64,000 bases of DNA, from contig DJTE01000014.1 of the NCBI GenBank assembly GCA_002439165.1, forward strand, positions 29,732 to 93,731, written 5' to 3'. Of the stretch, positions 1 to 11,700 are shown piece by piece. This stretch comes from Chryseobacterium indologenes. GTDB lineage: Bacteria > Bacteroidota > Bacteroidia > Flavobacteriales > Weeksellaceae. Below the pieces are notes generated by a model. The model ran no database searches. It was not told the origin of the DNA and was given only the letters and a program-made list of their open reading frames with translations. The stretch's first letter is position 1, and each line of letters begins with the position of its first letter. The position numbers and the translations under genes were made by a program.

Positions 1-2174
1 CCGCAGGCAACGGTGTAAACACGAACGGAGTAATGGTAGGGGAGAAACTGGATGATACGAACAGTTTTTTACGGGCCAGCAACAAGGCGGTAATGGTTGC
101 AGCGTCTACAATTGATACATCACTGTTTTATGTCAATCCTGCCCAATATGATAATAACTTTAATCAAATTGTAGAAACAAAAGCCCAATATTCAAACTAT
201 GGAGAAAATGTAGACATCTGCGCACCCAGTACACCAATAGGTATTCCTGATGCAGGATCTCTTGGAATCAATACGGCAACCAGGATGTATTGCGGGGAAC
301 TGGGATTTGATGATCAGTACATAGATATCGTAGTGGAAAGCAAAATAGGCCAGGCAGAACTTAAACTGCAAAACACAAAAGGTATATTTCCCGGACAGTC
401 CATAGATATAGGAAAAAAGGAAAGTTTCTGTAACGAAATCAGATACATTACAGAAGTTGACAGGACAACTAATAAAATCAAATTGGATAAAGACCTGTTT
501 TTCACCAGAAACATCAGTATTACCTCTGTAAGACTGCTGCTGTTTCAGAAAAAAGGAAAAAGAAATCCGGATCCGGCTTTAAATAATAAACTGACTCTTT
601 TAGACGGTTCTAACGGTATAGGGAAAGGACAGCAGATCTATATCTATACTTCTGACAGAAATACCGGTATATATGCGAATGTGGTAAACAGAAACAAAAT
701 ACATATAGAAGTTGATACCAACCTGTCAGTTTTCCCACTGAATGAAACCCTCAATATTATTCCGGGACAGATGAAAATGAAGGTTGAATCCAAAGGAAAA
801 GGAAGGTATATTGTAACAGAAGGGGATCATGAAGGCTTTTTCAGCAGTCAGCTTATCCGGATAAAAGACAAAGATGTTATTTGTGATCTGACGTCAATTG
901 ACCCAATCAGTAAAGAAGCTCAGATTACATTATATAGACCGGAGCCTGGCGTAGTATATACTGTGGAATCTTTAACGTATGGTCATTATAAAACCAAGTT
1001 TGGCGGTACTTCTGCTGCCTCACCTGTCGTAAGTGGTGTAGCTGCTCTGGTGATATCAGCGAAACCGGAATTGAATGCCGCAGAAGTAAAACATATTCTG
1101 AAACAGACAGCTACTAAAATTGGCGGATCCGGATACAGTTTGGTAAATAACCTCTCTAAAATCAACCACGGCTATGAAGCCCATGAATACTTTGGTACAG
1201 GAAGAGTAAATGCCGGAGCAGCCATAGCAATGGCACAGAACTGGGCCAACGAAGCTAAACCGGTTATGCGGCTCTGGCATACTGCAGATGGAACACCGGC
1301 TGGTACAGTTCCGGACAGTCCTGATATCTGGATCGCTCCGATCAGCAGTGCAGATACTTTGACACCTGACGCCCAGAACAAATACAACACGTTGAATACG
1401 ACTAAAAATCAGAAAATATATGTAAGAGTAAGAAATGAAGGAAACAGAACCAGCTTTAGAAATACAGATCTCCGGGTGCTGGTAGCTTTCACCAGTGAAA
1501 CCAGTCCAAAATTTAAATTTCCCGACTGCTGGCATCACGATACAACCAGCCAGACCATGAAGACAGTGCTTTTAAACGTTCAGGAATTGCCTCCTATTGA
1601 AGCCGGAACAAGTAAAGTGGTTACTATTGAGTGGAAAAAGCTTTCTGATATGTGGAAAGATCACAACCCAAAAGGTGAACTCCGTATGTTTATCCTTGCC
1701 CATGTCGCTCCTTTTGATGGCCCTGATGTGGATCCGAATGACATTAGAAATAATAAGAATCTGACCTGCAGGGAAATCATTCCTACCCAAAGTACCAACA
1801 AGGCAATTGGAGCTAACGGCAAAGTCGATATTTTAAACGATCATAATCAATACGAACTAAAAGTGGAAAGCCAGACCACCAATAAAAAGTTCAGCTTTGA
1901 AAACTATAATATCGCTTCAGCTGACCTTGACACTATGGAGTTCAAATTTTCACTGGTCAACAGAACAACCAATAATGTTGAACAGGATGTGGTCTTCAAA
2001 AAGATCAATGGAAACTGGGCGATGAATACTGTTCCCTCCAACGGATGGCTGCAGGCGGATATGAATATTTCAGATTCCACGCTGTACACCAATTACAAGA
2101 ATGCTCTTCTGAATTATGAATTCAATTTCAATAATAATGATAAAGAGATCAGATTTAACGTGACCAACGCTTAA
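1..2174 (+). CDS. Subtilisin-like (S8) serine protease, 5' partial, with large insertion in the catalytic domain
   Basis: The reading frame is open from the window edge, so the N-terminus, including the catalytic Asp and His, lies outside. The first codons read AGNG, matching the subtilase oxyanion-hole Asn motif (Asn codon 9-11). The conserved strand ending VDICAPS follows, and then GGTSAASP with the catalytic Ser codon at 1011-1013 and a typical helix after it. In most subtilases the APG and GTS motifs are only about 20 residues apart; here roughly 255 residues (about 231-1001) lie between them. After the catalytic domain (from about 1250) come beta-sandwich segments resembling CARDB-type domains. 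The gene is followed after 13 nt by the metzincin gene and is probably in the same operon. It may mature or degrade proteins of that operon or be a released protease; its target is unknown. The S8 assignment is firm, the role is not. Confidence 0.88.
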   Translation, partial: AGNGVNTNGVMVGEKLDDTNSFLRASNKAVMVAASTIDTSLFYVNPAQYDNNFNQIVETKAQYSNYGENVDICAPSTPIGIPDAGSLGINTATRMYCGELGFDDQYIDIVVESKIGQAELKLQNTKGIFPGQSIDIGKKESFCNEIRYITEVDRTTNKIKLDKDLFFTRNISITSVRLLLFQKKGKRNPDPALNNKLTLLDGSNGIGKGQQIYIYTSDRNTGIYANVVNRNKIHIEVDTNLSVFPLNETLNIIPGQMKMKVESKGKGRYIVTEGDHEGFFSSQLIRIKDKDVICDLTSIDPISKEAQITLYRPEPGVVYTVESLTYGHYKTKFGGTSAASPVVSGVAALVISAKPELNAAEVKHILKQTATKIGGSGYSLVNNLSKINHGYEAHEYFGTGRVNAGAAIAMAQNWANEAKPVMRLWHTADGTPAGTVPDSPDIWIAPISSADTLTPDAQNKYNTLNTTKNQKIYVRVRNEGNRTSFRNTDLRVLVAFTSETSPKFKFPDCWHHDTTSQTMKTVLLNVQELPPIEAGTSKVVTIEWKKLSDMWKDHNPKGELRMFILAHVAPFDGPDVDPNDIRNNKNLTCREIIPTQSTNKAIGANGKVDILNDHNQYELKVESQTTNKKFSFENYNIASADLDTMEFKFSLVNRTTNNVEQDVVFKKINGNWAMNTVPSNGWLQADMNISDSTLYTNYKNALLNYEFNFNNNDKEIRFNVTNA

Positions 2175-2187
2175 AACAAAAATTAAT

Positions 2188-5100
2188 ATGTCAAATTTTT
2201 TCGATTATAGTTTTCCTGTCGTACAGGAAACACAGTCAGATCCGGGCGGAGGTCCGGGATCAGGGATTGAAGGGCTGAATGTCCCCCCAAGAAAACCGGA
2301 ATCGTACTTCTTTATGGATCCTTCCGCCGCTCAGGTGCCTTCGGATAAGGCTTTTGGACCTGTCAGCAGCGATGAATTCCAGATTACAACAGGCTTTAAC
2401 AGTGGCGGAACAGAGGTGAAGGCCTATGCGGTAACCTCCGGAACTTTATTCTTTGCCCAGCATGGAAATGAAATCAATAAAGTCAACATCTTTTTAAAAC
2501 CCAACAAAGATATCGGGCTGGGGGTAAAAGTGAAATACTTTGTGTACAGGGGGATAAAAACAGAAAATATCTTCAAAAATGTAGGCGGTGAAAAATTTCT
2601 GATAGAGAAACTCAATGTCAATACACTGGATTTTTTAAAACCTGTGTGGGACGATTATACCGAGTTCAATGAAACAGATCAGGATTTTAAAGCAAAAAAG
2701 ATCGGCTATCTGGACGAGAATACACCTGTTGATCAGATCCTGCAGATGTTCTTTACAAAAGATACACATTCCCTGCTTCATGTAACAGGAGGAATGCATA
2801 TCGGTAATTTTGAAGGAAATTTCGGCTTTGAAATTGTTCTTGATGACGGTGACTTTACAGAAGGAAAAGCTGTTTCAGGATTGCAGTTCAACGAAAAATT
2901 CGCCAACGCGAAAGAATGTATCCTGAATACAGGAACTGCCGGAGCTGCGTATGTGTTCGGAAGCAATACCAACGGAATCGGAGAAAAGATATTCCGTGAA
3001 AACATCTACCATTTTGTAGATCCCGCGGCCTACTATGGAGCCCATATTACCGCTGTCGGAGCCAATAACAATAATGGCGGAAAGGTCAAAGTAAAGAATG
3101 GAAGCTCAGAAGATACCTGGAAAAAAGCGGCTGATATTTTTACCCATGTCGTGAGTAAGTTCAAAAACAAAAACAAGGTATATCTTTATATAAAAAGTAC
3201 AAAAGGACGGTCATATAATTTTTATGACCAGGTGGCTAAACCTGTTCTGGTTTCTTACAGTGTGAACAGCGTAACTACACAGCTTGAGCAGTTCCATGCT
3301 GACGGATGGCCTATACAGATCTTTAACAATGAAGCAGACTCTGTCAGGATTACTTTAAAGTTAACCAAAATCCGCAATAATCAGGTATATTATCATACCG
3401 GAATGAATGGCGGAACATTCTGCAAAGATGAAGAACTGGTATATGAAATTGAAGGAGGAGGACATATTCCACGCTATATGACAGCAGATATTCCTGCCAA
3501 CCGTGCCTCCTCACTGATATTTTTATCATGTTCCCTGAATGATGATAAGAACAGCTTTTTTGGCCCTCTGGATATTGATACCATTTTTGAAGAAGAGGAT
3601 TTTACAGGAACCGAGAGCAGAATGAGCTGGGGAGTCAGTACAAGACCTGTTCTGGCAGGGCGGGGAAAAGAAGCCGTTCTTTATAATACCAAGATCGTAT
3701 TTGATAAGAAAAACCCGGATGTCAGTAAAAGGCTTAAAACGTTTTTTTTAACTCCGGTTACTTCTACCGTTGAGAATGATGAATATGCTGAATTCCAGAA
3801 TCCCGGTTTCCTGAGTGCCGGTTATACCTCCAAGAAGATCAGCAGTTCCCGGGAGTTCTGCAGGGAAGTCTTAGGAAAAGCCAATGCTTCCGTTTTCAGA
3901 GGAAAGATTGCGGGTAATATTTATTCGCTGGCATTCAGAGCGGATGAATCTGTGAATGTTTTCCCCAATATGATACTTGGGCTTACACAGGCGGACATTG
4001 ATGCTTTACTGGCGAGAATTCCGGCTGATGAGAAAAATAAGGCTTTAAACTATTATATAGATTTTCAGGAAAATAAAGCCACGGATGCCGAAGCGATGTA
4101 TTTTGCCAAATATGCAGTACAGGTAAGCTACGAGATCGGGGACGGAATAAGAAAATCTACGCAGACCCCTTCGGGACAGGCTGAAATTTATATGTACAGC
4201 ACAGACGAACAGTTCTTTTTTACCAAAAGCTATTCAGACCATTTTGCCTATTACGAAGAATTGGCAGAGACTACCGTAGATTTCAGGCCGGCAGATAACT
4301 GGATGCAGTTTTATAAATATCCGCTTGCGGCTCCTCCGGGATCTCCTCCCGGAACACCTCCTGCACGCAATAATAATCCGGATTTGTTCTATGGTTTCGA
4401 CTGGCTCAGAAAAGGAGACAGTGAAAGAAAATCTCCTTACAGGATCTATGATATGGCGTATCAGAATGCTTATAAAAGTATAGGAAGAAATATATCAACC
4501 GACCCTAATAGTTCCAATGTAACACTCGACAAAAAAGAATATGTGAGAGCGAAAGGATTATACAGGTCGATTCCTATGAGCTGGAAATTACCCAATGGTA
4601 ATCTGTTTACCGGTACGGATGATTCCGTATACACCAATACAGAACCTGATGATTTGTATGATAGAGACTACTCACCGGCCTGGATCAGTATTCCAAACAT
4701 AGAAAACTATAAGATCAGCACTCTGAAACTGAAGATGAAGATCAGAAGCCAGAAAAAAGCAACGGATTTAAGGCTCTATTTCAATGCGGGGAAATTTAAA
4801 ATCAAAAAGATTGGAAGCGCCACAGGTGCTGCATTAACCGTAAAAACAGATGAAAACTTTGCCCAGTCACAATTGAGTTATGTAAGCTTTGCCGGCAGCG
4901 ATATACCGGCAGTAACCAATGGTAAAAAGGTAAACTGGATCGATTTCGAGTTTGAAGTTATTGCCCCATACGAAAAACTTGAAATCTTTAAGGTAATGGC
5001 CGGGAAATTACTGGCCGGCAAAATGTACCTTTTCCCTAATTCTGCGGAAAATATCCGGGAGAAAAAGCTTCTGGTGGTAAAGATCAGACACAAAAGCGGG

Positions 5101-5673
5101 GATGCCGGAATTGGTAAAGTGACGGATGATGAACTGGAGCTTCTGAGAATATTCAGCAGTACCAATAACATCAAATTAACCATAGATACGACGTCCGTGC
5201 CGGAAAAAGACCTCATTGGTGACTCTACCTTCCAGAATTATTTCGATTCCCCGGACGTAATCAATGACGAAAAACAGGTAAGCGGAATGAGGCTGGCCAA
5301 ATATCTGAAAGGGCTTGTTCAAGGGTATGATGACCATGTAAAAGTCTTTTTCATCAATGCCAGAAATGAAGAATCAGGAGTAGGAGGAGCTACCTCTCAG
5401 GAAATCAAGACCATCTTAATGTTTAATTCGGCCCACGAAACGAGCGGACCTCACGTATGGGATCTGGCACATGAATACTTTCACAGTCTGGGCATTGCCC
5501 ATGCTTTTACAGACCGGGATATTCAGGAATCAGCCTATCTGACATTTGCTAAAGGATCCACCAACAATGTCATGGATTATGACAATGACGATCCCACTGC
5601 ACTGTCGTTCATTCAGGGAACCTTCTTCTGGCAGTGGGGAATTGCAAGAAAGAATGCATCCAGGAACTCTTAG
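2188..5673 (+). CDS. 1161-residue protein with C-terminal metzincin-type zinc metalloprotease site
   Basis: I do not recognise the family over most of its length. Near the C-terminus (residues 1095-1105) it carries HEYFHSLGIAH, an exact HExxHxxGxxH metzincin zinc site, followed by a Met-turn-like NVMDYD with the Met at residue 1129. That spacing supports an active zinc endopeptidase domain of about the last 170 residues. The preceding 900 or more residues look beta-rich, with a Pro-rich break (PPGSPPGTPP) near residues 714-723. The N-terminus (MSNFFDYSFP...) has a Gly/Pro-rich stretch and no Sec signal or lipobox. Position 13 nt after the S8 protease and ahead of two further giants suggests one transcription unit. 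Plausible roles are a proteolytic effector or a maturation protease of a particle. The protease site is seen directly; delivery is inference. Confidence 0.8.
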   Translation: MSNFFDYSFPVVQETQSDPGGGPGSGIEGLNVPPRKPESYFFMDPSAAQVPSDKAFGPVSSDEFQITTGFNSGGTEVKAYAVTSGTLFFAQHGNEINKVNIFLKPNKDIGLGVKVKYFVYRGIKTENIFKNVGGEKFLIEKLNVNTLDFLKPVWDDYTEFNETDQDFKAKKIGYLDENTPVDQILQMFFTKDTHSLLHVTGGMHIGNFEGNFGFEIVLDDGDFTEGKAVSGLQFNEKFANAKECILNTGTAGAAYVFGSNTNGIGEKIFRENIYHFVDPAAYYGAHITAVGANNNNGGKVKVKNGSSEDTWKKAADIFTHVVSKFKNKNKVYLYIKSTKGRSYNFYDQVAKPVLVSYSVNSVTTQLEQFHADGWPIQIFNNEADSVRITLKLTKIRNNQVYYHTGMNGGTFCKDEELVYEIEGGGHIPRYMTADIPANRASSLIFLSCSLNDDKNSFFGPLDIDTIFEEEDFTGTESRMSWGVSTRPVLAGRGKEAVLYNTKIVFDKKNPDVSKRLKTFFLTPVTSTVENDEYAEFQNPGFLSAGYTSKKISSSREFCREVLGKANASVFRGKIAGNIYSLAFRADESVNVFPNMILGLTQADIDALLARIPADEKNKALNYYIDFQENKATDAEAMYFAKYAVQVSYEIGDGIRKSTQTPSGQAEIYMYSTDEQFFFTKSYSDHFAYYEELAETTVDFRPADNWMQFYKYPLAAPPGSPPGTPPARNNNPDLFYGFDWLRKGDSERKSPYRIYDMAYQNAYKSIGRNISTDPNSSNVTLDKKEYVRAKGLYRSIPMSWKLPNGNLFTGTDDSVYTNTEPDDLYDRDYSPAWISIPNIENYKISTLKLKMKIRSQKKATDLRLYFNAGKFKIKKIGSATGAALTVKTDENFAQSQLSYVSFAGSDIPAVTNGKKVNWIDFEFEVIAPYEKLEIFKVMAGKLLAGKMYLFPNSAENIREKKLLVVKIRHKSGDAGIGKVTDDELELLRIFSSTNNIKLTIDTTSVPEKDLIGDSTFQNYFDSPDVINDEKQVSGMRLAKYLKGLVQGYDDHVKVFFINARNEESGVGGATSQEIKTILMFNSAHETSGPHVWDLAHEYFHSLGIAHAFTDRDIQESAYLTFAKGSTNNVMDYDNDDPTALSFIQGTFFWQWGIARKNASRNS

Positions 5674-5695
5674 TATGAATAATACGGTTTTCCGG

Positions 5696-5737
5696 CTTCT
5701 TACGTTACGGATGCCCTTAACTCCGGGATGTAAGAAG
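5696..5737 (+). other. Intercistronic hairpin
   Basis: Perfect 8-bp arms CTTCTTAC (5696-5703) and GTAAGAAG (5730-5737) lie in the 92-nt gap between the metzincin gene and the 2279-residue gene. There is no T-run after it, so it is unlikely to be an intrinsic terminator. It could mark an mRNA processing or stability site, or hold the upstream region folded. Confidence 0.35.
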
Positions 5738-5765
5738 AAAATAAATTTAAAAAATATAAACGAAT

Positions 5766-8700
5766 ATGCCTAATAATACACCAGCACCATTACATTATTA
5801 TCCGAGGCTTTCTAATCTGATTACTTTAGACAGCCTCCCGTCTTCGCTGGATTTCGTGAAGACCCTGGCCCAAAGCATATTTTCCAGGATATATTACAAA
5901 AATTATCAGGGAAGTATCAGCCCTTTGGGTGAAAGTGCGTTTTACAGCTTAAGCATTGTTTCAAAAACCAGATTGGAGTTCGATCTGATCTATGGATTGA
6001 AGTTTGTGCTTAACAGAGACCATGAGGATAATACCATTTCCTCATTTCCGGTAACAGTCCGCTACAACTGGCCTGTTATTGCCTATCTGTCGAGATTTGA
6101 TCTGGACAGCTTTTCATTCGAGCCTCAGGAGATCTTCAATATTGCACTGGTTTGTCTGAATGTTTCAGAAGAAACAGTTGTGAATGAAGCCATCAATGTA
6201 TTTGTGAACGGAACAGGTGATCCGGTTCATCAGTTCGTAGATGATTTCAATGCAGAGCTCGGAACAGCATTGTCTACCCCAATTCCTTATCCGGTAACGG
6301 GTAACAGAATCAGGGAGTTGATTACCTCTATCAACAAAGCGTATGGAGACGGAGCTGCACTTGCTGCATTCTCCCTGTATATTCTGGACAAAGCAGACCT
6401 GTCTAAAACAAAAGAAAATATTAAGAAATTCTTTAAAAGAATTCTGCCTGAAGACATTAATGAATACATTAAGAATATTATCAGACCGCAGGCCCTGGTA
6501 ACCCTGGAAACCTCAGCTTCCGTTGAATTTCCAAGAAATATCCTGCTGCCGTGGAAAGAAGAAACGGTAAACGGAGAAGTCGTTCTGATGCCCGACCCGG
6601 ATGACAATAAAAAGACCAGTTTCGATTTTGCAAAAGCGGTTTTCTATGCAGATACCGATGCGGGAATTGGGTATAACCTTGATCTTGCAGGTACACTGGA
6701 TCCCAAATATTCAGAAATTGCAAAAACAGGCTTACTCATCCAGATCGAGCGGCTTAAACTGGATCTCAGCAAAAAGAAAAATATTCCCGAAGCCGATGCT
6801 ATGGGATATCCGCCGGACTTTGTGGGGGTATATGCCGATGCACTGTCTGTAACACTGCCGCCGAAATGGTTCAGTAAAGAGAGTACATACCAGTCTACAC
6901 TGCGTTTGGGAGGATATAATCTTCTCGTAGGAACAGGTGGGGTTACCGGAACTTTTGCACTGGAAGCAGTACCTGTTTCCAGCGGAGCCGGGCAGGTTAC
7001 CTCATTCTTTAATAACAATTTCTCATTTACTTATCCTATTACAGGCTATAAGATCCTGAATGACGAAATGATCCAGGAAGTTCCGATCGGAAATTATGAC
7101 GAACTACTGGCTTATGTGAATGCACTTCCCGATAAAAACCAGTACCGTTTTAAATTCCCGCTGCAGGTAAATGAAAACGGAGGAGCCGCCAAAACCATTG
7201 AAAGCCAGGATAAATTCCGGGAATACATCAATTCCTTCTATTCTGGAAATAATGATTATATGTGGCTGAATCTGGGGAAAGATGCCGATAAATCCTGGAA
7301 AATAGGGTTTAAAAAATTTGATATCAGCTTTTTCCACGGAAAAGTAACCTCATCACATCTGCATGCCCAGCTGGAGCTTCCTAAATTTACAAGACAGGAT
7401 AATCCGAACGGGCTGGCAAGGATTGATGTTTACGGAGAATGGGAAAGCAAAGAAAACTTTAAACTTTCCGCAGCATTTCTTCCGTCAGGATGGAAAATGA
7501 ACCTGTTTAACTTCCTGGATTTCCATCTTCAGAATATAGAAGTAGGAAAGAAAAATGACAATTTCTTCATTGGTGCCGATACCAAAATTACCTTCCCGCC
7601 AGGATCTTTCGGAGCAAAAATGCTGAAAGACGGAATTGATCTTCCCGCAATGCGTTTTTACGGTAACGGTAAATTTGAACTGGCCGGAGGAAATACCGTG
7701 ATCCCGGTTAACCTTAGCCTGGATATCGGACCGATCACGATGAGTGTAACGGCCGTTCACTTCGGAACCATTCAGCGAATGAAGAACGGGGTAATGAGAA
7801 GTTATAACTATATCGGGTTCGATGGAGGAATCAATGTGAATCCGCTTGGTCTTGATGTAAGAGGAAACGGAGTGAAGTTCTATTATACCAATGACAATGA
7901 TGAGCATGGTGGTAGCGGAGACAGCTATTTCCATATCTCCACTTTAGAGATCGACCTTGTGATTCCGGGATCAGCAAGCGCTTCAGCAGCAATGGCTATT
8001 ATCAAAGGAGCACTTACCATTCCGGAACCGGGAGTTTCCACAGAGTACAGAGGAAAAATCTCAGTACAGCTTCCTAAAATGAATATGTACGGTTCAGCAG
8101 AAATGGCTTTTGATCCTAAATATCCCGGCTTTTATATTGATGCCAGCGTAGAGCTTCCGGTGGCTATTCCGTTGGGCTCCTTTGGAATCTTCGGATTCAG
8201 GGGACTTCTCGGGTACCGCTATATTGCCCATAAAAAAGCGATCGGAATGACCGATGACGATTCCTGGTACGACTTTTACGTACACCCGGAAAGAGGGATC
8301 CATATGGACAAATTTATCGGCCCGCAATATACCAAAGAATTCAGTGCCCCGTTCTCGGTAGGTGTCGGAGCTTCACTGGCAACTCTGGACGGGCGTCTGG
8401 CCTCACTCAGGGCGATGGTGCTTCTGTCGCTGCCAAGTATGTTTGCCATTGATGCAGGGCTTACCATTATCAGCGAGCGTCTGGGGCTTACGGAAGATGA
8501 TCCGCGTGTTCCGCCTTTCTATGCATTTGTCATTGTAGGGAACAACTCTCTGGAGATAGGAGCAGGAGGAAACTTCCAGCTCAACAAAAAAGACGGATCT
8601 TTTATAGACATCAAAGCCGAGGTACAGATGGGATTCTTTTTCAAGAACCAGAAACCGTGGTATGTGAACTTCGGAACCAAAGATAAACCGATTACGGCAT

Positions 8701-11700
8701 CCCTGTTTAAAGATTCGGTGAATATCCGGGCACAGGCCTACCTGATGATTGCCGCCAAAGGAATAGAAGCCGGTGCAAGGGTAGATTTCAACCTGAACCT
8801 ATTCATCGTCAAAGTGTGGGCTGCTATCGAAGTCGGTGGAAAAGTCAGCTTTGAAAGACCGCAGACAGGAGGATATATCTATGTAGAAGGAGGGGCGGAA
8901 ATCAATTTGTTCATCATCAGTGTATCCCTGTTCATTTCCATCTACTTCAGGGTAGAGCTGATCAAGCCGTTCCTGATTCTTGCAGAACTGAAATTTGAAC
9001 TGAAGGTGAAAATTCTTTTCATTAAGATTAAACTTAAAGTTCATTTAACCCTCAAATGGGAGAAAAACCCTGATACAGATACCTCCGGAATACCACCTAT
9101 TACCTATGAATCTGATTCCCCGGATATCGATTATCCGAAAGAAGCCAGACTGGAAAATGCGGTAAAAGGAGTGCATATGCTTACCAATGAGGAATTTATT
9201 CTTAAACCTCTGCCTGTAAATGTAGTGCCGGACCCTGCTGCTATTAAAGATAAGTTACCTTATATCCCATTGGATACCTATGTGGATATCAAGATTGAAA
9301 AAGGAATGATTCCGGTAGCAGCTGTCGATAAAAAGATTGGCGGACATACAACAGGAGCCAACGGATATCTTGATCTGATTCCGCCTGAGAAAAACCAGCC
9401 GGGAGGTCATGTGATCCGCCAGGTACAGCATAAATATTCTATTGAAGATGTGATCATCAATATCGTTAACGAACAGGGTGTCTGGGAAGAATACAATCCG
9501 TACAGGGCGGTAGTTACAGAAGAAGAACTTCCGAACCTTCCGAATATCAATAATTTCAAAATTGGTTTCTGGCAGAAGAACAATGAAAAATACGATACGA
9601 TCAGAATTCTTGCTTCCACGCCTTTCTCTTTCATGGACGGAGGACAGCCGGGATGGTTTATTCCTGAACAATACGGGATCACTGCCTCTACCTTATTCTG
9701 TACGGAACATACGGAAACATGGCATGAATCCAACGTTCTGGATAAAACGGTAGGAACTGTATACCACCAGCCTTTAATGTATCCGAATGAATACATCAAC
9801 GGAGCGTATTACAATATTCTGGGAGCGGCATCGGATAACGATTATATGAGTGTTTCCAACATATCCAATCCGCATAACTTTGCCAGGTCCTTAAAGATCG
9901 AAAACGGAAACGGGATGGTCATTCTTCTTCCGCAGGCTTCTGCCCAGGTAAGATTATGGCTTACCACAACGGCCGTAAACCTGAGGGTAAGATACTATAA
10001 AGATGTTTTCTCCAATTCCATCTACCAGCAGTATGAACTGATCACTGAGGTGGTAAAATCAAAAGCTGAACTGGCTGCTGATCTACTGGCGTATAAATCA
10101 GATGATTATGGCGGACAGTATGTAAGCAAAATAGAAATCATTCCTCAAAATCAGAACCAGGCGGAGATAGATTCTATTAATGCCCAGATTGAGCAGCTAT
10201 GGCTGGATGCAGCTTCCAACTCATCAGGTGAAGTATCCACTATTTTTCTTAACAGGTTCCAGCGTGAAGTGTACAAATCTCTTATGGCAACGCTGTCTAA
10301 ATTAAGAAGCAGAGGATGTACATCTTCACTGTGCAGCGAACTTGATTTTGATATTCTTCATACTCAGGATAATTACCAGGGGACCGGATGGCCGGGAACT
10401 GTAAATCTTTCAGACTCTACGGTAATTAACAATTATACGGAATACCAGGCACAGTTCAATGCAGTGACAGGCCAGGACGGACCTTATGTGGACTTTAATA
10501 CCCATTCCGTAATATTCCTGTATGTACCATTTCAGGACCCTTCCGTTCTGCATAATACCACAATCGGGAAAATATCGGCAGGTTCATCCAGACTGGAGAT
10601 CTGCTATGTAGATAATCTTCCGAAACGTCGTGCGGACAAAGCAGTGATTATTAAGGTAAATAAAACCCAGGACAAGCCGATTAAACTCAGCTTTACACCG
10701 GACTGCGGATGTAACGGAAAAGAAGACCCGTGCCATCGTAAAGATGAACTGTGCAACTTCCTGACCCAGCTGATGTATGACCTTAACACATGTCTTTTAT
10801 ACAATGGCAGTTCAGATGATCTGAGATGGCATTGGAAATGTTTTGAAATTTTCATCGGAAGTATTCTCCGCTTTGAAGAAGGACATCCTCAGTATGAACT
10901 CGTAGGAGGTTATGGATATATCATTAACGAATTAAAGGAACTTGAAGAATACGGACATCTTGAAGGGGCTACGGTAACAGGAGCAATGCAGATTGTGAAG
11001 AAAATCTATGATATCATCTACCAGCTTGGAGATTGCGGATGTAATGACAGCGGTGAAACAGCCGTGAACTGTTTTACACTGATGCACCAGGTATCATGGC
11101 TTACGGCACAGGATCATGAATATCAGCAGACTATTCCTTCTCAGCCGGCTGTGGTACAGGATTCTCAGCTGATGATGGAAGCCATGGAAAAAGTAATTCA
11201 GCCGATCTGGAGACCAAACAGTGTATACTGTGTCAATCTGAAGCTGAAAGACGAAGTAAACGGAGATACACCTCACATTTATGATTACTATTTTGGATTT
11301 AAAACCGCCGGACCGATCGGACATTTTGAAAAAAGAAATATAAAATATCTCGAACTGATTAAAGATGAAAACGGAGTTCCTTTGGATCCGGAGCAGAGAA
11401 AAAAACCGGAAGAATATCCGATTACCTCTCTCAAATCTTATATCGATATGAAGAGGTCTTATCCTAATGCAGACGGAAGCCTGCTGATGTCCAAACCGAT
11501 CTTCTATGGAAACAGAGAATGTGAAATACGTCTGTTCTTTACAAAACCATATGTCTACAATATGCTCAAGACTTGGGATAAAATAGAACCGGGACTGAAA
11601 AAACTGAAAGGAAATATCAATATCGTGATCAAAGATCCTGTTACAGATGTTATTGTACCTTATCCGCTGCCTCAGGACTGGACCATGCACGAAACAGTAC

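Noticed and set aside
1056..1538. Long antisense frame over the subtilase
   Set aside because: It is a shadow of the real plus-strand gene, with no family features and a skewed composition.
5546..5773. Plus-strand frame overlapping the metzincin C-terminus and the following spacer
   Set aside because: It overlaps the HExxH gene in another frame and has no recognisable content.
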